A DNA stretch of 51,112 nt from Vulcanimicrobiota bacterium (GTDB taxonomy: Bacteria > Vulcanimicrobiota > Vulcanimicrobiia > Vulcanimicrobiales > Vulcanimicrobiaceae), in the NCBI GenBank assembly GCA_003161435.1, contig PMOS01000017.1, forward strand, positions 1 through 51,112, written 5' to 3'. Position 1 is the stretch's first letter. Each line of letters opens with the position of its first letter. The notes beneath the pieces were generated by a model that was not told the DNA's origin, made no database searches, and worked only from the letters and a program-made list of their open reading frames with translations. Positions 16,326 to 23,717 of this stretch are shown here, one piece after another. Made by a program: the position numbers and the translations under genes.

Positions 16326-17462
16326 ATGTCGCATGCAGCGACAAGGAAGTACGGTTTGCGGGTCGTTCAGCTCATTCCGAACCTCGTCGGCGGAGGCGCC
16401 GAGGCCGCAGTCCGCACGCTGAGCGCGGGGCTCGCCGGCGCAGGCGTCGACCTGACGATCGTCTCGGTCTACCCCTCGGGGCTCGACGAGGGCGAACTGC
16501 AGCTGCTCGGCGCGCCCGTCGTCGACCTGGGCCGGCGCGGCCGCGGCGACCGCGGCTACTTCCGGCGGCTCGTGCGCGCGCTGCGCGAGCTGCGCCCGGA
16601 CGTCGTCCACGCGCACTTGCACACCGGTCAGTACGGAGGACGCGCTGCCGCGTTGCTCGCTCGCGTCCCCGCGGTCGTGCTCACCATCCACGGTGATGAA
16701 CCCGGCGGCCCGGTGCGCTGGGCCGCCGACCGCGTGCTGCACGCCGGGACGGCACGCTTCGTCGTCTTCACCGAAGCGCAACGGCGCCGCTTCGCCGCCG
16801 AGGACGGCGTCGCGCCGGCGCGCATCGCCGTCATCCCGAACGGCGTCGCCGCGATGCCGTCCTCGGCATCGCGCGCCGAGCTGCGCGCGGGGTTGGAGTT
16901 CGCGCCGGATACGTTCGCGCTCTACTCCGCCGGAAGACTGGCGCCCGAGAAGAACCAGCGCGCCGCGATCGCGGCGCTAGCGCTCGCGCACGCCGCCGGC
17001 GCACGCCGCATGCGACTCGTGCTCGCCGGCGACGGGCCGCTGGCCGCCGAGCTCCGCGCCTTCGCCGACGCGCACGGCGTGCACGAACACGTCGACTTTC
17101 TGGGCTATCGGCGGGACGCGCGCGCGCTCGCCGCGGCGATGGATCTGTTCGTGCTGCCGTCGCTGCGCGAGCGTATGCCGCTGGCGCTCGGTGAAGCGAT
17201 GATGGCCGGACTCGCGCCGGCGATCACGCCGTGGGACGGCTACGACGACTTCGTGCGCGACGGCGACACCGGCTTCGTCGCAGCCGGCTTCGACGCCACC
17301 GCGCTGGCCGAGACGATCCTGCGCGCGTACGGCGACGACGCCGGACGCGCAGCCGTCGCACAGCGCGCACAAGCCGCGGCGCGCACGCAGTTCGACGTCG
17401 GAGCGATGGTGCGCGCGCACGTTGCGCTCTATGACTCGCTGCGGCGAGGTCCCGGAACGTGA
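16326..17462 (+). CDS. Family 4 glycosyltransferase
   Basis: The ATG at 16326 is chosen because AGGGAG lies just upstream and the protein then opens with LRVVQLIPNLVGGGAEAAV, the usual GT4 N-terminus. The 378 residues form two Rossmann lobes. The donor-binding lobe includes SAGRLAPEKNQ and the E(x)7E-type segment RERMPLALGEAMMAG. GT4 enzymes are retaining and use NDP- or polyprenyl-linked sugars. The stop overlaps the GTG of the next glycosyltransferase by GTGA, so the two act in one pathway, presumably surface polysaccharide assembly with the divergent GT2. Confidence 0.9.
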   Translation: MSHAATRKYGLRVVQLIPNLVGGGAEAAVRTLSAGLAGAGVDLTIVSVYPSGLDEGELQLLGAPVVDLGRRGRGDRGYFRRLVRALRELRPDVVHAHLHTGQYGGRAAALLARVPAVVLTIHGDEPGGPVRWAADRVLHAGTARFVVFTEAQRRRFAAEDGVAPARIAVIPNGVAAMPSSASRAELRAGLEFAPDTFALYSAGRLAPEKNQRAAIAALALAHAAGARRMRLVLAGDGPLAAELRAFADAHGVHEHVDFLGYRRDARALAAAMDLFVLPSLRERMPLALGEAMMAGLAPAITPWDGYDDFVRDGDTGFVAAGFDATALAETILRAYGDDAGRAAVAQRAQAAARTQFDVGAMVRAHVALYDSLRRGPGT

Positions 17463-18691
17463 AGCTCGCCTACGTGACGGCGCTGTTTCCGTGCGCACCC
17501 GCCGAGCAGTTCTTCGAAGCCGAGGTGCGTTCGATCGCGCGGCAGATGGAGATCGTTCTGATCCCAACGCGTCCGCCGTCGGCCGACGTCTGCTACTCGG
17601 ACTTGGGCGCCGGCGTGCTCGCAATGCCGCTGTTCGATCGCCGCGTCGCGTCGCTCGCGGCGCGACAGGCCGTGAAGACGCCGGGGCGTGCGCTGGCGGC
17701 GCTTGCGCAGATCGTGTTCGGCCGCAGCAGTTTGCGCGCGCGCGCCGTGAACCTGTTCGCCTTTCCGAAAGCCCTCGCCGTCGCGCACGAAGTACGGCGG
17801 CTGGGCATCGACCACGTCCACGCGGCGTGGCTCACGACCCCGGCCACGATCGCCTGGGTCGTCCACCGCGTCACCGGTATTCCGTTCAGCATCACCGCGC
17901 ACCAGCACGACATCTTCTCCGGCAACCTCCTCGCGGCGAAAGTTCGCGACGCGAGCTTCACGCGCGTCATCTCGGAACGCAACCGGCAGAAGCTGATCGA
18001 ACGCTTGCCGCGCGCGTACGCCGAGCGCTGCGTGACGCTCCACCTCGGCGTGGAGGTCCCGCCCGTTCCGCCGCCGCCGCCCGAACGCATTCCACGTATT
18101 TTGTGCGCGGCGCGCCTGTGCGAATGGAAGGGGCACCGGTACTTGCTCGAAGCGCTCGCGCAGCTGCGCGACCGCGGCATCGCGTTCAGCTGCGATTTGG
18201 CCGGCGACGGCGAGTTGCGCGCCGAGGTCACGGCGCTGGTCGAGCGGTTCGCGCTCGGCGACCGCGTGCAGATGCTCGGCAACGTTCCGCATGCGGACGT
18301 CGTCGGCGCGCTCGCGCGCAGCGACTACGATCTGTTCGTGTTGGCCAGCACCGAGCGCGAAGGCGAGCACGAGGGGATCCCGGTCGCGGCGATGGAGGCG
18401 ATGGCGGCCCGCGTTCCGGTCGTTTCGACGACGACCGGGAGTCTAGCCGAGCTGGTCGGCCCAGGCGAGGGGCTGTTGGTGCCGCAGCGCGATCCCGCGG
18501 TGCTCGGGCGGGCGATCGAGACGATGCTGGCCGATCCGGACGAGCGGCGCCGGGACGGGGCGCGCGCCCGGGCGCACGTCGAGGCGTCCTTCGAAACCGG
18601 GGTGACGACCGCCGCGCTGCTGCGGCTGGTGATCGCCGCCGGCGGAGCCGCTCAGTTGCCGCGTGCGAGCACGACGATGCGAGCGGTGTGA
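17459..18691 (+). CDS. Family 4 glycosyltransferase, WcaL/colanic-acid type
   Basis: The GTG start at 17459 lies inside the stop of the preceding GT4 gene. The 410-residue product starts MKLAYVTALFPCAPAEQF. It has the H-x-AWLTTPATIAWVVHR and FSITAHQHDIF motifs common in colanic-acid WcaL-like GT4 enzymes, then the donor lobe AARLCEWKGHRYLLEAL and EGIPVAAMEAMAARVPVVST. Its last 40 bases overlap, on the opposite strand, a short ORF encoding a membrane-like peptide. No terminator hairpin is obvious after the stop. Confidence 0.9.
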   Translation: MKLAYVTALFPCAPAEQFFEAEVRSIARQMEIVLIPTRPPSADVCYSDLGAGVLAMPLFDRRVASLAARQAVKTPGRALAALAQIVFGRSSLRARAVNLFAFPKALAVAHEVRRLGIDHVHAAWLTTPATIAWVVHRVTGIPFSITAHQHDIFSGNLLAAKVRDASFTRVISERNRQKLIERLPRAYAERCVTLHLGVEVPPVPPPPPERIPRILCAARLCEWKGHRYLLEALAQLRDRGIAFSCDLAGDGELRAEVTALVERFALGDRVQMLGNVPHADVVGALARSDYDLFVLASTEREGEHEGIPVAAMEAMAARVPVVSTTTGSLAELVGPGEGLLVPQRDPAVLGRAIETMLADPDERRRDGARARAHVEASFETGVTTAALLRLVIAAGGAAQLPRASTTMRAV

Positions 18692-18780
18692 TCAGCCTGG
18701 TAGGCCGCCTGAGCGAGGTCGGCGCCGAGGGTGACGATGCCGACGACGACGACGGCGTAGGCCAAGAACGAGCGGATCAC
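18652..18780 (-). CDS. Short ORF for a 42-residue secreted or membrane peptide
   Basis: The minus strand reads a GTG at 18780 preceded by AAAGGA at a normal distance. It encodes 42 residues: a basic start (MIRSF), a 15-residue hydrophobic stretch (LAYAVVVVGIVTLGA), then DLAQAAYQADHTARIVV and a TGA. This looks like a cleavable signal peptide (after AQA) or one transmembrane helix. The codons are GC-ending like those of its neighbours. It overlaps the end of the GT4 gene tail to tail, and lies 85 bases downstream of the HD-GYP gene on the same strand. I recognise no family. It may be a spurious antisense frame. Confidence 0.5.
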   Translation of the reverse strand: MIRSFLAYAVVVVGIVTLGADLAQAAYQADHTARIVVLARGN

Positions 18781-18792
18781 GACTGAAGTCCT

Positions 18793-18869
18793 TTCAACTA
18801 ATTGAGTAGGTAACCGATGTACGCAGCATACCTCGGACTTGTTTCAGAGTCAACTAAGCTTTTAGTTAG
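18793..18869. promoter_or_regulatory. Repeated TCAACTAA boxes, possible operator
   Basis: TTCAACTAATTGAG occurs at 18794-18806, and AACTAA-GCTT-TTAGTT, a perfect 6-bp inverted repeat, at 18852-18867. All three half-sites share AACTAA or its complement. This AT-rich patch stands out in the GC-rich window and lies just upstream of the 42-residue ORF. It could be a MarR- or TetR-like operator, or part of a weak terminator for the HD-GYP gene, whose stop it overlaps. Confidence 0.35.
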
Positions 18870-19849
18870 AGCCGTGAATCGCCGTGGTTCGTCACGACGT
18901 CGATCATCGCGTCGACGACGTCGGGATCGAACTGCCCGCCTCGGCCTTGGACGAGCTGTTCGAGCGCACGCGACGGCACCATCGGCGGCCGGTACGGCCG
19001 GCGGCCGATCATGGCGTTGAAAGCGTCCGCGACCGACACGATGCGCGCGACGTGCGGGATCGCTTCCCACTTGAGGCGATCGGGATAGCCGTTGCCGTCG
19101 AAGCGTTCGTGATGGTTTCGGACGGCCGGCGCGAGGTACGCGACGTGAGGAACTCCGAGCACGATGCGGGCGCCTTCTTCGGCGTGCCGCCGCATGATCG
19201 CCATCTCTTCGTCGTCCAGCGAGCGCGGCGCGTTGAGGATCTCGTTCGGGGTCATCACTTTGCCGATGTCGTGCACGAGGCCGGCACGGGTCAAGTGCAC
19301 GATATCTTCCTTCGACGCGCCGAGGCGCTTCGCCAACCGGGCGCACCACGAACCGACGGCGCGCGAATGCTCCGCGGTCAGCACGTCGCTCTGATCGAGC
19401 CGCGTCAGCAGGCCGTCGAGAACGATGTCGATCTCGTCGACCGCCTCGTGATGATTCGACTCTCGCACGGGCTGTTTGGACACGGCCGACGCCGACGCGA
19501 GGCGATGTCGCACGCGCGCGAAGGCTCGCGCAGTGTCCGCCTCCGGCGTCGAGGCGAGCGTCTTCGCAACGCCGTCGAGCGCGGCACCGATCACGTCCTG
19601 CGTCGCGATAATCCCTGCGTAGCGGGCGCAAGCGACGTCGACCCAGGCGGCGGCGATCTCCCAGTCGGCGGCGCTTGCCGACGCGGCGCAGCGCTCGACG
19701 AATTGGGCGGCGACGATCTTCGCAGCGACGGTACGATCCGCCGGCCGCAAGCGGTCGAGGGCGGTCGTGACGATATCGGCGGCCCGCCGCTGAACCGCCG
19801 CGGCGACGTCTTCGCGGCCATACCCGAATGACTCGCGCAACACGCTCAT
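18866..19849 (-). CDS. HD-GYP domain phosphodiesterase
   Basis: The ATG at 19849 overlaps the upstream gene's stop (ATGA) and gives 327 residues. Residues 1-125 are helical and unrecognised; 145-320 form an HD-GYP domain. The metal and catalytic residues are all visible: H161 (HSRAV), HD at 193-194 in LVHDIGK, K197, H222, HH at 246-247, GYP at 254-256, and D274 (VADAF). HD-GYP enzymes degrade c-di-GMP to GMP, or in some cases 3',3'-cGAMP. It is the last gene of the operon with the STAND ATPase and the sedolisin-like peptidase. The N-terminal helical part is probably the sensor or docking domain. Confidence 0.9.
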   Translation of the reverse strand: MSVLRESFGYGREDVAAAVQRRAADIVTTALDRLRPADRTVAAKIVAAQFVERCAASASAADWEIAAAWVDVACARYAGIIATQDVIGAALDGVAKTLASTPEADTARAFARVRHRLASASAVSKQPVRESNHHEAVDEIDIVLDGLLTRLDQSDVLTAEHSRAVGSWCARLAKRLGASKEDIVHLTRAGLVHDIGKVMTPNEILNAPRSLDDEEMAIMRRHAEEGARIVLGVPHVAYLAPAVRNHHERFDGNGYPDRLKWEAIPHVARIVSVADAFNAMIGRRPYRPPMVPSRALEQLVQGRGGQFDPDVVDAMIDVVTNHGDSRL

Positions 19850-22290
19850 CGCAGCGCACCGTTGGGGGCGGCGACCCGATCCGGGCGACGACTCGGCCGC
19901 TGGGGTTCGACGCTGCTCATCGGCAGCCGGCCGATGAACCGCGCGACGCCGCCCAGCTCGCAACGTTCGAGTTCGTCGAGCCGGTCGCCGAGTTGGAGAA
20001 CGCTCGCGACGCCGCCCGCGCGACACTCGTGAAACGCGGCGATCGTCTCGACGAGCGTGCGAATTCGCCCGTGAGCGCTCGCCGCGGCGAAATGCGCCGC
20101 GGTCAGCGCGTGAGCAGCGGCGTCGTCGTCGCCGAGCAGCGTCTCGGCGAGCGCGAGGTACGCGGCGGTGCGAACGGCCAGTGGCTGGTCCACCGCGAGC
20201 CGCCCAAGGCTTTCACGCGAGCGGGCGATCGCGACGCGCGCGCCGTCGCTCTTGCCGGCGGCCGCTCCATAAACCGCGACCTCCGCCCATCGGTACGCGA
20301 TCCGATCGTCATCGAACAGCTTCTCGGCGCCGGGCGCCAACATCTCGTATGCGTGCTCGAATCGTCCGTCCCACGCGGCGCGCAGCGCCTGTGCGGGGAG
20401 GAGTCCCTCGCTGACCATTGGCGTCAGCAGCACCTGCATCTCGCCGAGCTGCGCGTGCAAACGCTCGAGGGCCGCGACGTCGCCCGCATCGACCTCGATC
20501 GAGTACGCGTTGAGAATCGCATATAACCGCAACCCGTCGCTGCCGGCCTTTCGACCGGCCTCCTCGAGGCGGCGCAGTGCAGCGCGGGCTGCCGCGACGT
20601 CGTCATCGTGCAGCATCGCGACATTGAACAACACGCTGAGCGCGCGTGCCGCGAGATCGTACGAACACGTCTCGTCCGCCCGCGCCAACGCCCGTTCGGC
20701 CAACGCCTTCGCGCCCGCATGATCGCCGTCGTTGAGCGCCACGTACGACGCTTGATGGAGGATCCGTGCGCGCAGCGCATCGTCATCGACGCCGGGCAGA
20801 CGAACGAGCGCGTGTCGTACCGCTTCGCGCGCCTCGGCGAGCCGATGCTCCGAAACGTACGCGGTGCCTAGCAGCGCCCACAGCGCGGCATCGGCGTCGG
20901 AATGCGCGCGGGTTTCCTTGACAGCCTCTGCCCGAAGCAACTCGATCGCATCAGGCCGCCCGCGGCGCACCAGGTCCATCGCATAGCGGAGAACGATGTC
21001 GCGCCGTTCGTCGTCGCGTGCCGTGTCGATGGCCAGCCGGAACCAGGCTTCCGAGACATCGAAGCTCTCTGCGAGCGAAGCCAGCGCCGCTTTGATCGCG
21101 AGCGAGGTCGGATGCCGCATCAGGGTCGCATCGCTCAGTGCGGCCACTGCCGCGCCGGCGACGGCTACGTCCCCGCGGTCGAGCGCTTTGAAGCCGCGCC
21201 GGTCGACGGCCGCGGCGAGGCGTTCCTCGTCGCCGGCGCGGACGCGCAGTGCGATCGCTTCGGGCCAACGCTCGACGCGATCGAGCGCCGACGCTGCGCG
21301 GTCGAGAACGGCGGTTCGTCGTTCGGCGCCGAGCTCGTCCACGCGCTGCAGCAGACGGACGCGGCACGGTTCGTAGAAAGCGTAGGTTTCTCCGTCGAGC
21401 TCGTGCGCGAGCTCTGCGTCCCTCAAGGCCGGACCGAGCTGCGAGTCACACTCGAGCGCAGCCAACAGTACCCCGTCGAAGCGACCGGCGCACGCGGCTT
21501 CGTACACCCGCGAACGCTCTTCTTCGGTGAAGCGACGCAGCGCCGCGTCGACCAGGCCGTCGTAGACGTCATCGCGCGTCAACTTCGCGCTCGTTCGACC
21601 GCGCGCGAGAGCGACACGCAGTCCGAGCGCCCATCCCTCGGTGGCTTCGAAGAGCGCTCGCGCCTCATCGGCCGAAAGGCTGATACCGGCCGCTGCAAAC
21701 GCGGTCACGATCTCTTCCGGCTGCAAGCGCAGCTCCTCGGATTCGATCGGTAGATCGCACGACCTCGACGCGAGCCAGCGCGGAACGGGCAGCGCGGCCG
21801 CATCACGTACCGCGAGAATCCAACGCATCCGCGGGACCGTCGCTCGGATCAGCGCGCCGAGGAACGCCGCGCAGCGCGGATCGGCTAGAACGTTGTGCAA
21901 ATCGTCCAACACGACGGTCGACGTAACGTCGGCGAGGTGTTCGCGCGCCCAGGCGGTCGCGACGGCTTCACCGTCGCCACGCTCGAGCTGCAACGAAGCT
22001 GATGCCGTCGAACGCTCCAACGCCGGGCAAACGCTCCGGAACGTCGCGGCCAGCCCGCGTACCAGCTCTGCCGGCGCCGCGTGCTCGGGTCCGGCGGTGA
22101 AACGAAGATGCGCGACCGCGCGCAGTGCGAGATGATCGCGGATCAGCGTGCTCTTGCCCAATCCTTCATCGGCGACGACGAGGGTGATCGGCGCGCGCAT
22201 CGCGAGGTCGATGCGCGCGTGAAGCCGATCGAGGCTGAACGTTCGGATGGAAGGCTCATCGCGCCGTAGGCGTCTGAGCTGGACGCTCAC
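19846..22290 (-). CDS. MalT-type STAND ATPase with helical (TPR-like) repeats, no DNA-binding domain
   Basis: The GTG at 22290 starts a protein (MSVQLRRLRRDEPSIRTFSLD) of 814 residues; longer frames read into the peptidase gene. Residues 35-48 carry a P-loop ending GLGKST whose first Gly is Ala (A40). Walker B is TVVLDDLH (125-132). The segment to about 330 follows the MalT/AfsR arrangement (RWILAVRDAAALPVPRWLAS, then EATEGWALGLRVAL). From about 400 to 790 it is antiparallel helices of TPR type. MalT proteins end with a LuxR-type helix-turn-helix; this one ends in an Arg/Pro-rich tail with none. It is probably a ligand-triggered oligomerising switch acting on proteins rather than DNA, perhaps the coupled HD-GYP enzyme. 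Confidence 0.85.
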   Translation of the reverse strand: MSVQLRRLRRDEPSIRTFSLDRLHARIDLAMRAPITLVVADEGLGKSTLIRDHLALRAVAHLRFTAGPEHAAPAELVRGLAATFRSVCPALERSTASASLQLERGDGEAVATAWAREHLADVTSTVVLDDLHNVLADPRCAAFLGALIRATVPRMRWILAVRDAAALPVPRWLASRSCDLPIESEELRLQPEEIVTAFAAAGISLSADEARALFEATEGWALGLRVALARGRTSAKLTRDDVYDGLVDAALRRFTEEERSRVYEAACAGRFDGVLLAALECDSQLGPALRDAELAHELDGETYAFYEPCRVRLLQRVDELGAERRTAVLDRAASALDRVERWPEAIALRVRAGDEERLAAAVDRRGFKALDRGDVAVAGAAVAALSDATLMRHPTSLAIKAALASLAESFDVSEAWFRLAIDTARDDERRDIVLRYAMDLVRRGRPDAIELLRAEAVKETRAHSDADAALWALLGTAYVSEHRLAEAREAVRHALVRLPGVDDDALRARILHQASYVALNDGDHAGAKALAERALARADETCSYDLAARALSVLFNVAMLHDDDVAAARAALRRLEEAGRKAGSDGLRLYAILNAYSIEVDAGDVAALERLHAQLGEMQVLLTPMVSEGLLPAQALRAAWDGRFEHAYEMLAPGAEKLFDDDRIAYRWAEVAVYGAAAGKSDGARVAIARSRESLGRLAVDQPLAVRTAAYLALAETLLGDDDAAAHALTAAHFAAASAHGRIRTLVETIAAFHECRAGGVASVLQLGDRLDELERCELGGVARFIGRLPMSSVEPQRPSRRPDRVAAPNGALR

Positions 22291-22303
22291 GGCGCGACGC
22301 TGC

Positions 22304-23512
22304 TCAGAAGCCGGCGAGCCCGTTGGGGCTGCCGTTCGTACCGGGCACCGCGTTGAATTGGCCCAGGTTCGCGTAGATGTTCGGCGCTCCGACGGTGCCG
22401 GCGCCATAGTCCGCCGCCGCGGCGTACAGCCCGGCCACGAACGGTGCGCCGAGGCTAGTGCCGCCGAGCACGACCCAGCCCTTCTCCGCGGTACTGTACA
22501 CCGCGGCGCCGACGGTACTGTCGGCCAACATCGAGATGTCGGGCACGGACCGCGAGCCGTTGCACGGAGCGGCTGTCCCTTGCCACGACGGCAAAGCGAC
22601 CATGATGCTGCAGCCGTTGCCGGAGCCGGTCCAGGCCGTCTCGTCCCATCCGCGCGCGGCGGTGGCGTCGGCGGTGAGCGTCGTACCGCCAACCGAGGTC
22701 ACGTACGGCGACGAGGCGGGGAACTGCACCGCGCCGGCACCGAGATCGCCGGCGCTGGCCGTAATCGCGATCCCTGGATGGTTGAACGCGGACTGCGCAC
22801 CGGAGTCGATGTTCGGGACGTTGCCCCCGCCTTCGGGGACTCCCCAACTGTTGCTGATCGCTGCCGGACCGTAGGATGCGGCGACGTTCACGGCGTTCGC
22901 CAAGCTGTCGAGATCCTCGCCGACCGCTTCGACCAACAGCAGACGACAGTTCGGGCAGGCGGCAGAAGCCATCGCCAGATCGAGTGCGCGCTCGTCCGCC
23001 CACGTCGTCGCATCAGCGCTGTTCTTCTTCGGCGCAGGCGCCGGCGGAGGGTCGCCCGGCGTTGGAGCGATGATCACTTTCTGAAAGCAGCCGTTTTGCG
23101 ACGAACATGCCGGCAAGCCGAACTGCGAGCGATAGGTCGCGAGGTCTTGTTCGGCGGTCGGGTTGTCGAAGGCGACGACGATGGCGATCGCCGGGCCGGC
23201 CACCGCCGTCGTCGAAGCCGCCGGCAAGCCGTACGCCGCACGAAGCTGCGCCGGCGAAAGGCCGCCCGACGGCGTCTGGCTAGCGGGATGGTTCGGATTC
23301 TTGGTGACGCCGCAGGATGCGCCGTTGGCCGGCCCGGGCCCACAGCCGGCCTGGTCGGCCGGGAACGGCGTAGGCGACGCCGCCGGAAGAGCGCGGGAGA
23401 TGTTGGCGCCGTCCCTGGGTGCACCGTGAGTGACGGACGGCGCGAGGGAGCCGCCGGCCGCGGCGCAGCCGGCGACCACGCCTGCAGCCACAAGAAGGAA
23501 CAGCGCCTTCAC
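22304..23512 (-). CDS. Sedolisin-like (S53) serine peptidase, lipoprotein
   Basis: The GTG at 23512, 6 bases after AAGGG, is chosen because it places the signal peptide MKALFLLVAAGVVAGC first; Cys16 would be lipidated. The mature part has the S53 layout: IAIVVAFDNPTAEQDLATYR, the E174/D178 pair in WADERALD, the SNSWG strand (220-224), and the nucleophile S353 in GGTSLGAPFVAG. Paired Cys (136/142, 186/189) suggest disulfides. At 402 residues it lacks the long S53 propeptide. It would cleave proteins outside the membrane. It is the first gene of the operon with the STAND ATPase, whose start lies 13 bases after its stop. Confidence 0.87.
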   Translation of the reverse strand: MKALFLLVAAGVVAGCAAAGGSLAPSVTHGAPRDGANISRALPAASPTPFPADQAGCGPGPANGASCGVTKNPNHPASQTPSGGLSPAQLRAAYGLPAASTTAVAGPAIAIVVAFDNPTAEQDLATYRSQFGLPACSSQNGCFQKVIIAPTPGDPPPAPAPKKNSADATTWADERALDLAMASAACPNCRLLLVEAVGEDLDSLANAVNVAASYGPAAISNSWGVPEGGGNVPNIDSGAQSAFNHPGIAITASAGDLGAGAVQFPASSPYVTSVGGTTLTADATAARGWDETAWTGSGNGCSIMVALPSWQGTAAPCNGSRSVPDISMLADSTVGAAVYSTAEKGWVVLGGTSLGAPFVAGLYAAAADYGAGTVGAPNIYANLGQFNAVPGTNGSPNGLAGF

Positions 23513-23670
23513 GACGCCCTTAGCCGGCTGATGGCGCGGCTCGGGGGGGCGGTCAAACGGCGGCAACGGACGTGAAACGTCCGCAAGATCGTACGGCAAT
23601 GCTTCCTCCTGAAGAAGTGGCGGCCGAGCGACATCCTGTCGGCGCCTGCGGGGGGGTCCTAGATGTCTGT

Positions 23671-23686
23671 CCCCCAATATTGGGGG
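23671..23686. promoter_or_regulatory. Perfect 16-bp palindrome upstream of the peptidase operon
   Basis: CCCCCAATATTGGGGG reads the same on both strands. It sits about 160 bases before the start of the sedolisin-like gene and 32 bases after the end of the nuclease-helicase gene, both on the minus strand. It is a good candidate for a dimeric regulator site. As RNA it could form a 5-bp stem with a 6-base loop, but no U-tract follows. Confidence 0.45.
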
Positions 23687-23717
23687 TGCCTAACGACCTA
23701 TCCCTGCCGTCCAGAGT

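Noticed and set aside
23671..23686. Palindrome read as an intrinsic terminator of the nuclease-helicase gene
   Set aside because: Only a 5-bp stem is possible in RNA and no U-tract follows; an operator is more likely.
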